The notes under the pieces: model-generated
What the model saw: only the letters and a program-made list of their open reading frames with translations
Told to the model about the DNA's origin: nothing
Databases searched by the model: none
In this document: positions 22,994-35,277 of the stretch, one piece after another
Numbering within the stretch: the stretch's first letter is position 1
Layout: each line of letters begins with the position of its first letter
Translations under genes and position numbers: made by a program
Source of the DNA: Acholoe squamosa
Lineage: Eukaryota > Annelida > Polychaeta > Phyllodocida > Polynoidae
Length of the DNA: 64,000 nucleotides
Direction of reading: 5' to 3'
Assembly: GCA_949317995.1 (NCBI GenBank)
Contig: OX439036.1
Span: 109,409,669-109,473,668 of the forward strand

Positions 22994-25198
22994 ATGTATA
23001 AATCTGCTGACTAATCGAAAAGAGTCTTACAATGGGGCTTCTTACAGAAAAGCACTATCTATACTGGCTCCCCGACTAGGTGGCAATTCCTCTAGCAACT
23101 GTGACTCACATTGATTGTGCTAACTCATATAAAACTTATGTTAACTCAGCTAGAGCAGGTACAAATATTTTAGTCTTTTTTTCACTAGGTAAGCTTCAAG
23201 ATCAGATTAATTGATACATGACAGACAAAAAAGACATGGATATATTGATAGCCTAGCAGAGCAGAGCTGTTTCCTATAGGATATGGTATTTATTCATGCA
23301 TAGTTGCATATCTGGTTGAGAGCCATTTTGTAAGAATTCTCTAACATGGGCAAATGTCTCAATCATCATAATAGACTAGGACATTTCCCAGTAAGATCTT
23401 AACATTAAATACTGAGAAATGCCCTCCAGAGGTTCCAGAACAGAACAAAAGTCCATTTACAACACCCACTTTGGGTACTCCCCTGTAGCAGCATTCCTTG
23501 GGGAGACCAGGGAAAAGGAAAGCATTCCATCATACCAGCCCTACTCCCCCCTCATTCCTTGCAGTTCTCTGTTATTGGTTAAAGCTGTGTGGTATGCTTC
23601 AGCTCATTACTATCACAGGCCCACCAACTGTAGGTACCAACAGTGGTATGTACCCCAGGGGACTTAGGGCATACCTACAAGGTAACAATAGCGGTGGCCT
23701 TTTGATGGGGCTGGGGACTTGGGGACACCTGTGGGACACCACATGAAGATATGGCAATCTGGGAACGCCCTGATTTATGATGTTATCGGATTACAGAGTT
23801 CCTTTACTGACTGAATAACTCATCCAAAATGTTTACAAGCAAACCAGAACAGTTCTCCCACTTTTGAAAAATTGAATTTGGGCATGCGATGAGTAGACTT
23901 CAATATTTTAATGTGAATTCAATTTGTTTTGGGAGAGATTTTACATAAACAACCTTCATTCTTGCTTTGGAAAAGTGGGGAAAGAACATTGATTTTCATC
24001 ATTTAGTTACATATGGCTTTATATAGAATATTGGGAAGAAAGGGTTATCATGCTTTCCTTCCTTCACACTTCCTATTACGTTGCCCCTATTGTAGGTAAA
24101 TCGATACACTCTGCTTTTGGTTCCTATCATATTGTTTACACAGCCATATATATGGCGTGGGAGATATCTATGTTTGATATAGTCTCAGTATGTGGGAATG
24201 TCCACTACTACATATACACGCTGCTACTGTAAACAGTAGTCACATTGAAAGGTGACTATTGAACTGTATTAATAGGAATACCATTAATTATGAATTACAA
24301 AAACAACTTTCTGCCACTTAAAATAACTGACAGTTATCTCTGCAAACGGTAGGAATATTTCCACTTTGCTGCTCACAAGGTTTCATTTCAATGTATGCAC
24401 AGTGATAGAAAACACCAAAATGTAAAAGATTCACACAGTATATATCATGCTTTATGATGGCATGATGGCTCCCCCACTCTGTTTGCTTTACATATATACA
24501 CCACTTGGCATATATGTACATGTGAAGGTTCCGTTTCAGTTGGGTCCACTGTTGACTGCAACAGATATCACGGAATCATTGATCTTTGATCTAAAGGCAA
24601 CAGAAATAGTCCGGTGAGTAAAAAGTTATCACTCGATTACAAACATCTATCTACTGTTTTTAATCATGCAATCAGCCTTTTTCTTAATTAGATCAATTCA
24701 AGGAGCTATCTATCTGGATGATCAAACGAAAGGGCTTGACAGTATAGAGGAGATACCAAACCAATTATTGTAAAGCCAATGTATGGTGTGCCTATAACAC
24801 TTCTTTACACACTACTCAACCCCAATGTCATTTCCTCCCCACCATTTAGAATCAATCTTTGAGTGTGAAACCAAGATGAAATTTCCACTGCTCAATTACT
24901 TATCACTTTGTCTCAAGTCAACATACCCAACACATGCACACATTAAAGCATTAGATCAATACCATGGGATGAACAATCGGAACTCAAGTCCCTGGAAAAG
25001 ACTCTATCAGATACATTGGTAGACGTGTGGCTGGATTGATTGGGATAAAAAAAAGAAAATGGAGTTTATCGATTCTACCATGTATGTTTTGAAACGCAGG
25101 GCTTGATGTCGTTCATGCTAATTGCATCTTTGGGAACATCCACATTCTGAATTTTGAAGGACCACTGAAGCCGGTTCAGAAGGGTGGACATTGCATCA
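22991..25198. other. Intron stretch with no recognisable feature
   Basis: No exon, RNA gene or dispersed repeat of this window was recognised. Overlapping plus-strand frames near 23419-23746 lack motifs and are probably chance. Confidence 0.4.
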
Positions 25199-25235
25199 GA
25201 TTGAAAATTCGGCTGACCAACGGCAGTCGAATACC
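25199..25235. mobile_element. Family G fragment
   Basis: GATTGAAAATTCGGCTGACC followed by AACGGCAGTCGAATACC matches the right arm of family G. The partner arm was not found. Confidence 0.5.
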
Positions 25236-26089
25236 CTTTGATATATGCAAGGTATTATGGTATACTTAGGCAGGGGTTTAGAACAGTGCACCTCACTAAA
25301 GACACATAGACTATGTAGAACCCTGTGTACAAGCTACACTCAGAGTTCAGAAAGGCTATATAAGCTACATTAGGCCTCTGAATGGAGGTATAAGCTATTG
25401 CTTACATAGAGAGTTTTCAGGTACAATAATAAACATATGGCCTACAGACAAGCAAAAAAACACAAGTGGATACCAATGTACCAATAGTACATGTTAATTA
25501 CCAGATACCCACAGACAGCCACTAATGACATGACAAGGCAGTTACGACCTCAGGGCTACAATCAGTCACAGAGTAGGTTTTGTCTGAATGAGACAAGTCA
25601 GCTGGAAATACCCATTATCACATCCCCAACCTGTCTGCCAATTCCAGTTAACAGGCATTGGGATGAAGGACAGAGAGGGATAGTAAGTGACCAGGGAAGA
25701 GGGAATTGATTGATGGATTCTTTATGATAGTCTAGCAGTGTCTATAGTCAAAGCGGTCCTCTCCCCTCCAGGACCCTTAGGCCACTCTGAGTACAGAATA
25801 TGGGTGGTCTCAGCATACACCGCGGCTTCTCATCTCTGTGTTCCAAGGATGGCTAACATTTAAGACACTATCACTTGACACTGACTTCCATTCTCTCCTC
25901 CTTTCCCTTACTGCACTTGGTCACACATTTGGGTATTGTAATTCTGGTTTCCTGGAAGTGTGTGTAGTCACTAGGGACATATGCATTTTCCTTTTGTTGC
26001 AATAGAATCAAATATTTTGCAATTTCACACAAAGTACTCAATTTAATGCTCCATTATCTTTCTATTTCTTGTGATTTCCTTTTTTCGTT

Positions 26090-26760
26090 GTGTTGGGAAG
26101 TCTAATACATCCATTCAGTGTATTTGGATAGTCTATGTACCAGAAGCATATTGCTTTGTTTTACCAGTGGATAGACAATATGCTCATCATTTCTGCAAAC
26201 TCATCGTCAGAATTGATAAATCAGATCGCCAAGGGCGTTTACATAGCTTTGTGGGTGCTTGGTGTGCACTGGGAATTAGAGAATCCACAGCTCAGCAAAA
26301 TACAACATCTGAGAATGGGCACACACAAAGTTGGGGATGGTGCCTCATGGACTTAAGGATACAGCTATAAGTGTGTGATTTGGAGCTGAACACCAAACAC
26401 TACTAAATGTCATAAAGGACCTGTAAAGATGCTGTTCAGATTTCTATAGTAGCCAGAGTTATTCATACTATGCCTCCTCCTCTACACAACATTGACTTTT
26501 ACACCAATGCGCACTGAGGGAACTAGCACATGTGGGTAACTGATGTTCACTCATGGCTAGAAATTGAAATGCTGGCACTATAAAAGATATGGGCCAATAT
26601 AAGGAAGTTCCAGAAACACAATATTGACCACACCATGTCAATCAGTAGCACACCTTAGCTGCTTCAGGATAATAGATCTCATATCAATAAATACAATAAA
26701 CTTATGGGACCTCACCTCTGTGGTCTTATCTAGACACCTAGGAACATGAACATTAAGTAA
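26090..26760 (+). pseudogene. Broken DIRS-like (tyrosine-recombinase type) retroelement relic
   Basis: Plus-strand translation shows a recognisable reverse-transcriptase active-site region followed at the expected distance by a weaker RNase H-like region. The overall look is closest to DIRS-like elements. It is an old, clearly broken fossil with several interruptions. No recombinase region or terminal repeats were recognised, so only part of the element survives. Assignment to DIRS rather than a neighbouring class is tentative. Confidence 0.5.
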
Positions 26761-27761
26761 GGCGTATTATGGAAATATACAGCAGCAATGTGCATTGCTC
26801 GTAACTCAAAAAGAAATAAATCAATACCCTTAGCAAGTCTAGCTTGTGGTCTGACATCAGCATTCCCTCACCCAGGTTATTGGCACCACCAAGCCACTAT
26901 TCGCATAACTCCCGCCAAAACTGCCCTATTCGCACCACATTGCTAAAAAAGGCGGGAAAATTGATACATGGATCAACATCATATACCTTCACCATTGCAG
27001 GCAAAAAGCGTCTTATGGCCGCCAACCAACTGACTCTGTAGAATATAGACAATTACTCAAAATTTACAATAGTTGGTACTGAAATACCTTTTCCTGCAGG
27101 ACCCCTACATCTCCTCCTTTAATGACACTACAAATTCATTAAGTAATTCTGCCTCTTATATATAAAATTTCCATCTTTTATGAAACTTATTCGCACCACC
27201 AAAATGACTGAAAATGAGGGGACCCATAGGTGTCTCCTATAACTCTTTTTGAGTTAATGAAGTATGGTGCCAAACATAACAATCTCACTTTTTGTATCAG
27301 ACAGGGGTGGACATGAACTATTACTGTGCTCTTTGGTGCTATTTTCACACAAAAGGCTCACATGAAAATAATTGGACTGCATCTTTAGTGTATGGTCCTT
27401 TTTTTTAGTTCTGAAAATCTAGGTTTCATCAAATCTAACAAGTGACATAAGGAGAAGGAAGGCAGGACTGACTCTACATTTCCTGGCATGGGCAAAGTCC
27501 ATTAGAGTTGAAAGATTGGCAAATTACTATCACACTGTATAAGTTTGATGTTCCTTGGCACACAGTCAACTTAAAGATAAAAAACCAACCTCCCAGCAGA
27601 CTGTCTGGTAAACCAATCAGTACAAGGGTCAGTGCACACCATGCTGGAATTACTACAGAGGCTGACATCTGGGGCACATATAGGAGGCCCTGGTATGTAT
27701 TACATATAGGGAGAATGTTATAGTTAGGTCATAGGTGACTCTTTTGGACTACTGCACACTT

Positions 27762-27905
27762 GTAGGGTAGTCACTTTTGGTATCTGTATACATCAATTGT
27801 GAATGATTGATTTTGTCCTATCAAGTGAATGAGTAAGGAGTAGGGTAGTAACTTTTGGTATCTGTAGACATTAATTGTGAATGATTGATTTTATCCTAGC
27901 AATAT
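27762..27905. repeat. Two-copy tandem duplication of about 78 bp
   Basis: GTAGGGTAGTCACTTTTGGT ATCTG at 27762 recurs from 27840 with few differences and both continue through CAATTGTGAATGATTGATTTT or a near variant. Confidence 0.85.
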
Positions 27906-27982
27906 GGCCATATTGCAATAGTGTTGTGAGATATACATCCCATCAGAATATGGTGCCAGAGTATTTGGTACTCTTATAATAT

Positions 27983-28166
27983 AGTGAGTAAGTAAGTAAT
28001 AGATGTTTTACGCCATTTCGACAGCCAGCGTCATATTCATGGCAAGAACTATAGTACACACTTTCAGAGGAATGTGTCAGTGCCAACGTATATATGTATA
28101 CCACACACATCTGAGGGAATAGGAAAGAATAGATGTAGACCCTTTTAAGTTGGCTAGGGAAGCCCA
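27983..28166 (-). mobile_element. Family J SINE-like retroposon, copy 2
   Basis: Same layout as the 16308-16490 copy: AGTGAGTAAGTAAGTAATAG, ACGCCATTTCGACAGC, TCATATTCATGGCAAGAAC, then TAAGTTGGCTAGGGAAGCCC. No clear target duplication is visible. Confidence 0.75.
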
Positions 28167-29630
28167 TGTATACAACATAGAAATAATAGTCCATTGACAC
28201 TCAACTTTCTGAATATATAGATGCAACATGATCTACCCTTGAGTAAAGGTTACAGTGACAATACTGGGAAAACTAGGATTAACATGTCAGGTGCATCATG
28301 GCCACCCTAGGCTTGGCTATAAAAAGCCTGAACAAGCCAAACTCCTTAAGGTTATTCTTAGTGCAGCATCTGCATGTCTCAGCAAACAATGTGTCTTGTC
28401 TGATAGACCATAGCTCCCCCTTATCGTGTTCCCAAGAGGGGTGATATTAAAGACAAGGTGACTGCATGAGTTTCTATTGCCCTCACCACTTGATTGCCTA
28501 TGTCTGCTCTAGGTGCATGGTACTTTCTATTGGGGCTCTGATATGAGGATAGTGATAATAGATGTGTACCCTATAGATGATGATGGGCTGTATAACAAGT
28601 AGGAAGATGTAAAGATGCAAGCTTGATTTATTGTTCTTGGGAGATCAAAAAGCCAGAATTGATGAATTTCCTAAAGCAATAAACAGACAACATGCTGTTT
28701 GTCCACCTAACCTCTTAGGGTCAAGAACTGATTTATAAAAAGATACTTTATGGGAACACAAATGGAAGGGAACAAGTGTGGGGGTGTACAGGTCCCATAA
28801 ATAGAAGAGGCTATGTTGGAGGAAAAAGAGTAGTCTAGGTGAGTGGGTAGAGCCATAAATGTAACAGATACTTCTACACTCCATCAGGGACTCATAAAGA
28901 CAGCTTCCAGCTCTCTATAGCATCCCTAGGGGCATCCCCAGGGCCTATTTTAGCACAGCCAAGCAGCATAGGGCTCAAATCACCAGAACCCCCCTGTGCA
29001 ACATTTCACATTTATAAGCTTACAATGGATTGTACAGCAATGCACTTTGTTAGGTTACACTAGTGTTGGGGCTTAGCTGATTAAACAACAATAACAACAG
29101 CACTGAGGACCAGGAAATAATAGGCAGAAGAACACCATAATGAAAGCCACTAACAACTTAAAGTTGACTCAATTAGACAAGTTAGATTATTACTGTGGAT
29201 ATTCTCAGATATTTCATTTTTGTAATCAGTGATTGATATTGATTCCTTTCCTCCTAAAATAGTGTCAATGTTAATTCATACATAATATAACATGAATGAT
29301 ATAGCTTTTACGTTTTTTCTCTGTGCCTGAGTACACTGTGAGTTCAGTATATATGCGTAATATACTCGGATTATGGTGCAAAAACATGCATATTTCTTAA
29401 GGGGAAAAAGGAAAGGTAATGATGAGACAGTACATGTATGAAGAGGCTTCCCCTGTCCCCTGTACCTTCAGCTATGCCATCAGATATATTTGGTCATGTA
29501 TAAAATTCCACCCCGGTTTAAAATTCCCTCTCCCTGTCCCAACTGCCATCTCCTCTCAGAACACTACCCTGGGGCACCCCACACTCAAGCCTCAACCAAC
29601 ATGGGAAGCCCATTAGGTAAGACTAGAGTA
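28167..29630. other. Intron stretch with no recognisable feature
   Basis: No coding, RNA or repeat signal was identified. The frames at 28645-28884 and 29419-29616 have no motif or splice context. Confidence 0.4.
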
Positions 29631-29855
29631 AACTGTGAAAAATAACTGTTAAATCTACCAGGGATCCTCGCAAAACTGAACAGTGAACCACCATAATTCT
29701 ATTGCGCTAAAGCAGTGTAGTTTTACATGAAGCCCAATGTGGCAGTATGGTGGTACACACATGTACAAGGAATCTCTGTGGAAATAAAACCGGATCTCTG
29801 GCTTTTTGGGGATGAGGAATGTGCCGTTATTTGGATAACATTTTTTTTATAGTGT
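29631..29855 (+). mobile_element. Family A element, near full length
   Basis: It begins AACTGTGAAAAATAACTGTT AAATCTACCAGGG and ends TTTTTTATAGTG. All internal landmarks are present, including GGCAGTATGGTGGTACACAC. Left TA and right TA next to the ends are consistent with a 2-3-bp target duplication. Confidence 0.85.
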
Positions 29856-30020
29856 AACCTAACGAGGCATAGCAGCTTACAGGGTCCTTTCAAAGTGCCA
29901 CACAGAGTCCCTTCAAAGTTCCAGACAGTGGTATGGAATGCATCATTTAATTCACAGTGTCAATTAATGAGGTGGTAATTGTCACTTAAAGACTAAAACA
30001 CAGCAAGTAGTTTTGGTGCT

Positions 30021-30235
30021 ACACTGTAGGAAATGATGGGTTAATCTACAAGGTATTCCTCTAAACCGTTCAGTGAATCACTAGATAAGTGAAGTGAAGC
30101 ATTGTTATTTCTCAAAGTTCCAGAAAACAGTTCGGTAAGGAAATACCGAGGAGGTCTGTGAAATTAACAGCAAAAACTTTGCCTTGAAGATGGTGGAGAA
30201 TTGCCATTATTTAGACAACATTTTTTTCGACTGTG
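30021..30235 (+). mobile_element. Family A element with 3-bp target duplication
   Basis: The ends are CACTGTAGGAAAT and TTTTCGACTGTG. CTA sits immediately outside both ends, a candidate 3-bp target duplication. CACTG termini with 2-3-bp duplications are typical of the CACTA/EnSpm superfamily, which is my tentative placement for family A. Confidence 0.7.
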
Positions 30236-30821
30236 CTAAAGGCCACTGACTCTGCTTACTTAGGATCTATACAGAGCTGACCAGAGCTTATAGTTGTCAT
30301 TAGTCTACTCTTGATTAAATGGTCCTTTATGTTCTTCAGTTTGAGAATATATGCAGAACTGACCAGAATTGAGTAGGTTAGCCTGAACAATATTACAAAT
30401 TCTTTTTAAACTTTAGTATTGGCCACTGTGTTTTTTGTCGGGTCAGCTTGGGTGATACAGCCATATAGGCCATGGCTTTTTGGTGTCAGCTCTCCTTTGC
30501 AATAGGATTATTAAAATTGAAATGATTTAGAGACGTGTAGGCCATACCTTATATTTGTTTCTTTTATCTTTTGTTGTTTGTTGAGATGCTTTTTATGTGG
30601 TGAATGGCAGCAAGCAATATGAATGGTGAAAGCTAAAGTTAAAATTTGAACATTCTACTATTGGATAGACAGCCTGATAAGGTTACCTAATCTTGCAAGC
30701 AATACCCACGTATTTCAGGGTTTGTTTTGGTGAGTAATCCATAGCTCACTCTAGCTTAGTGGCACTTTTTCACTGGGACCTGAGACAGATTCTGGACAGC
30801 AAACTAATCAAATGACCTTCA

Positions 30822-31102
30822 GGGGGGGATTTCATAATATGCCTTGACTGCCCCACTTCAGATCGTAGTGGTCAATGTAGTGACATTGCAACTTTTTACA
30901 GGCAGACTTGGAGCTTTAACAGATCTATTATTCTTGCTGGCAACACTATGGCTGCCCTACTGAATATGACATTATTACTGCGTAAGTGCTAATCGCATAC
31001 AGCAGTTGTAGGGAAGTACCTATGATCAGTGACACTAACCTTGAGGTTTTCAAATTGTAGTGTCCTTGTGTAGTCATAGTACCTTATGAAAAAGCCGCCT
31101 AC
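30822..31102. mobile_element. Family C element, diverged copy
   Basis: The left arm GGGGGGATTTCATAATATGC and the right arm, which reads in reverse AGGCGGCTTTTTCATAAGGT, are eroded family C ends. Internal TTCAAATTGTAGTGTCC and TGTAGTCATAGTACC also match the family. ACCTTCAG on the left and ACCTTGCAG on the right may be a target duplication. Confidence 0.5.
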
Positions 31103-31599
31103 CTTGCAGTGAAGAAAACATGGAGGATTCTAAGGCTTCTTCTTGCTCATGGCTCATGGCCAGTTCTCACCTTATCTCACAATGTGGCAGGTCTGGAACC
31201 CAAATTCACCAGCAAAGACCAGTGCCTTTACAGGTGCCAGGTCATCTTAAAGTGCTGAGACTGCTTGAACAGATCTTTTACTTTAAAATTCTCACCAAAA
31301 ACGTCATTCACATCACAAACCAATGGCTTCCCAAGATGCCATGTCTCAAGAGGACGGGGCTCCTTCCTTGATATAGTAGTGTGAGTGATGGGAGTTCGAA
31401 ATATAGACAAAATACTATTTGCTTTGGAAGGTAACTATTTTATCAATTTGCTGTGAAAGATAATTATAGTATTTGGGATTTTTTTTTGTTCTAAAAGATG
31501 GCAAATGGCAGTATTTTTTGGCTGGGTGATACCGATTGGCATCATCAGTAAAGAAAGCCCTATAATGCTCACCCTGACTTCAGGCAAACTCTTTGTGTG

Positions 31600-31768
31600 C
31601 AGCCCTGGTGAGTAATCCACCAGGACAACATGCATCATGCCGATACTGTATGGGTTGAAACACCCCCGGAGGGTCGGCATGATGGTCCAATGAAGTGATG
31701 GCGAGCATCATTGGTGCATCATGGAGACCAATGAGGACAATGCACTCCTGCATCAGCTGCTCTCAAAT
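31600..31768. mobile_element. Family E element, partial
   Basis: GCATCATGCCGATACTG, GGAGGGTCGGCATGATG, CATTGGTGCATCATG and CTCCTGCATCAGCTG are family E landmarks in order. The outer TTAA end is lost. Confidence 0.6.
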
Positions 31769-32009
31769 GGTTATGGTCTAAATAAGATCCATGGTTGACA
31801 TTTCCCTGGCACCAAGCCCTATGTATGTCTCCAGAAGTTGACTAGTCTACTTACATGCTAGAAGACCATCCAAGTCTGAGGACCTTCACCAAAGGATGTA
31901 CATACAGTGGCAGACAGCGCAGAACCTGGGTCTCCTGTACATGATTCTATGATGGCTCCTAACGACTTTTGGCTACCTTCAGATCGGCCTCTACAGCCCG
32001 TCCATCTCC

Positions 32010-32504
32010 TTAGCGGTCCGGTGCTTATACGAGACAGGTGCTTATTTGGACACTGTCTTTAGCGTTCAAGTTAAATTTCAATACCACTTATTCAAAGCCA
32101 GCACTGAATAAGAAGTTAAATGGGCCATTAAAATCATGACCATAACGAGAATGTGATGTTTTTAACAGAGAAGATGAGAGAACTTTGCTGTCACATTTCT
32201 ATTTTTGTACAACTTAGGAATGTGACACTTACCCAAGAGGGCCAGGCTACAGTGCCAGACATTGGGAGAGTAGCATCATTCAGGGCAGTAGCTTGGGTAT
32301 TCAGGTGAATACATATACTGTAATGGCCTGTTTAAGTACCGGGGTCTTAAATAAGCGCTGGTCTCAAATAATCACTGGGGGTACAGGGGTATTGAAACTA
32401 CTAGAAACAGTATTCAAATAAGCGCCTGTCCCGTATAAGTGCCGGGAGTACAACAGGTTAGAAATCAATGAAAGCACGGGCGCTTATATGGGCCACTACG
32501 GTAA
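32010..32504. repeat. Family H: GCTTAT-rich dispersed repeat, two copies
   Basis: Copies at about 32010-32140 and 32315-32504 contain stretches such as GGTGCTTATTTGGACAC, AAATAAGCGCTGGTCTCAAA and GCGCTTATATGGGCCACTAC followed by GGTAAG. The second appears complete and lies between ACTGTAATGGCC and GGCCACTACGGT, an inverted pair. Further copies are at about 47940 and 50770. Confidence 0.6.
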
Positions 32505-35167
32505 GAGGACAGAGGGGCGGAAGGTGGGCTATAAGGTCCATAGAGTCCATTTCTCCAAATCTGACAACAATGCAGTAACTATGAACTGTGGACTGAGTCA
32601 GAACCTCATCCCCGTCTATACAGAGGGTCCACATGTGGGAAAGGGCAGAACAAGAAATTGAATCATTCTAGCTCTATGAGCCCATGGAGGGATATTACAA
32701 GCTGTTGGCGGTGTGTAGATCTATATTGACTAGGAGAGGGCTCTGTTGAGGGAAGAGGGGCAAAACCTAAAACACATCTATAGATCGTAGGGACACAGGA
32801 GAGGCCAATCAGTGTTCATTCATTCAATCGTGGTGATGCATAATTTCATCAGCAAAAGTGATACCTCCTTTCTTGGACTGTGTGTGTGTGGGATATAAAA
32901 TCTAAAGTATTGAGGAGGAAATCCAATTGGATTCCACATCGCTATCTGCAAACGAAAAGTTAAGTGGTTACAAGCAGGCACTCCCTGTGAGAGACGGATG
33001 TCAGACTATTCACAAGGTGCTCTTTATTATATATAGGGGTGCTATAAGGGTAGGACCAAGGTAAGGTATTGACCATCTTAAACTGGATAATCTCAGTTCA
33101 GAGGCGTCTAGGTTAGTGTCGGTTGACAACAGGACAGGGTCATCTAATGCCTTGGTTCCACTGGCAATCCCATTACAAATCAGAAGGGAGTAAACGATGT
33201 TCTTATCACATGATTTGCCAACATCCAAAACATATAGCAATGAAACTGGGAACAGATTGTTGGAAGCTTGAGATTAAAAAGTACTGCCAGAGGACTTTGG
33301 AGGACAATGCTACTATGCCATAATGATTCTACTATTAGAAAGGGCAAACAATGCTCTTTCTGATTTCAGACAATATGGACAAGAAATGACCTGACTGATT
33401 TTGTGAGGAGGAGCCGAGTCAGATAATGATCACATTCAAGTGTGACTGCCCACAGGAGGGTCTTTCCAAAATGTGAACCAAAAAGGAAAACGTGCACTTT
33501 TTTTTGAAAATGAGTTAGGCCTTACATGTTTTCCTAAGCACTCTCTGAAAAACTTTACAGACATACTTCCTCATTTACTTTGGGCAAAACCCTCTAGAAG
33601 TGGTTCAACCACTTTTCGCAACACAGTCTGATTCATTGTGAAGTAACTAGTAGAGTAGAGCGGGGAAGGGGGAAGTGAGGTAGCTACCATGGGAGAAGCC
33701 ATGCCTCATTCCTTTGGAAACAGCTCTTAGCTAAAGTAAGTTGTAGCATTGTCAAGGTCACTTCTTCGGGGGAGTATGTCAATGGAGAGAAGGCAGCGGT
33801 CGGCGTACCAAATTGACAATAATGTGACCACCCACCTGAGAGGCCCACGCAGTTAGTGCCCTCCTGCTGCTGATTCACAAAGTTCTCCACAGAAAAAAAA
33901 ATAGAGAAAGGAATTCGAGACATTCGAAAATGCTACTATACCCCTTTTAGACATTTTAATTTCTACAGGGGTTGCATATACTGAAAACTCTTGAAATCTA
34001 GGTCCTCAACCAGACAATACAAAATATACAGCCTTAGATAGTCATTTTGAAGACCCAAAGGGGTCGCACACACATTGTGGGCTACAGTAATAGTTCAAAA
34101 CTAAATACCAGGGTGAAGTTATGAGTGAACTTACCAAACTATTGAATAAGGTTCTACGAGGTACTGGGCAGATGATCTGTCAGGCAAGTTAAATACTCTC
34201 AAAGGAATGTGCTTAACTCATTACTGATCATAGACATGGTGTTTATTCTTTCCAATATAACTGAAAAGGACCACTAAGGGTTATGTTCAAATGATGTGAC
34301 TGCTTGAACTAAACTATTTCAACACCTAGAAGTAGGTAGAGCAGTGTGAAAGTCTATACTATCATTTTTGTAGAAAAATAAAATTGAGTTTGGTGGCCTA
34401 TGATTGGACGCACTCACTTTCAAGTTGAAATTTCAAATTAAGCATAAGTATGTTGCACCTAATATATAACTGTATACACCCAAAAGGACAGCCCAATTGA
34501 TGACTGAAAGGTTCACAAAGTGCAGTTAGGTCTAAGCAAATCATAGAGCAGTATTTCCTCGTAAAATATAAAGAACCTATCAAGGACACTCCTTTCAACC
34601 CTAATATTTTCATTGAGCCTGATTTTATTTTTGTTAGTTTTAATATGCCAAACTCTCCACCTACATACTTAATTTTCGCGCATCGTTTTTAATCCTTTCT
34701 GTCCCTCACTCAATAATTCATGACCTTTCAAGGCACGAAAATATGGTCCTTGCTCCTTCCTGAGAAGCATCACTTCTGCACCACTGGGCACAATTACTGC
34801 AGTCAGGTTTTTTTGTATCTCAAATGTGAAATCCTAGCTCCATCGAAATCGAAAGAGATCTGATGCCCACTTTCTAGATAACCAATCAAACTGGCAACTT
34901 TTATTATTTAATGTCTTGAGTTGACTAGAAGCATCCCATCAAGCTAGTTGCACGGGACAGACGTAGGGACTGTAATAGAACCTACATAGACCTTGATTGA
35001 TAGTCTCCACCCTTTTTGTTTAAGGCAAAGGACATTCGGTATGGTTAGTCGGTATGACCAGAGTCTTTTTGAGTCATACTGGGTGTCTCTACTCATGTCA
35101 TTTTGTGTATTACCCTTCTGGTATACATAGATGGAAGATTTTAAATGGTTTTTAAATAATCACTTAC
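32505..35167. other. Intron stretch with no recognisable feature
   Basis: No exon-like or repeat signal was identified in these 2.6 kb apart from the normal splice donor of the receptor exon at the right edge. Confidence 0.45.
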
Positions 35168-35277
35168 CTGTTTTCAACACCAAAGTCGGGCAGCCACACC
35201 AGCTCAGGTGAAAGCACGATCTGTGTCAGACCACCAAATTCTGACGAATTCCATGTAAGGTACTCATCTATCCAGAA
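35168..35277 (-). CDS. Nicotinic acetylcholine receptor-type subunit, 110-bp exon
   Basis: The exon encodes FWIDEYLTWNSSEFGG and on to VWLPDFGVEN, the classic stretch of the extracellular domain that includes loop D surroundings, the WNSS potential glycosylation site and loop A (WLPD). Its length of 110 bp and its phases (0 in, 2 out) are exactly those of the fourth coding exon of vertebrate and invertebrate nicotinic receptor genes. The acceptor is tttatcttacag and the donor CAG|gtaagtg. The loop A tyrosine normal in LYN is replaced (GVEN), which together with the loop C change argues against a standard acetylcholine site. The preceding 45-bp exon of the family was not found. Confidence 0.93.

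Larger units (their letters stand above)
3084..35167 (-). other. 32,084-bp intron of the receptor gene
   Basis: The flanking exons join in frame: the upstream exon ends with two bases of a codon and the downstream exon supplies the third, giving VENS-AKAIYDEL across the junction. Both splice sites have canonical sequence and good pyrimidine tracts. The intron carries most of the repeats listed here. Stretches without any recognisable feature include 3084-3925, 4153-5100, 5261-6388, 8160-8528, 10747-11463, 11526-12204, 13302-14157, 14352-14884, 15121-15761, 16504-17076, 21791-22396, 25236-26089, 26761-27761 and 30236-30821. Confidence 0.9.
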
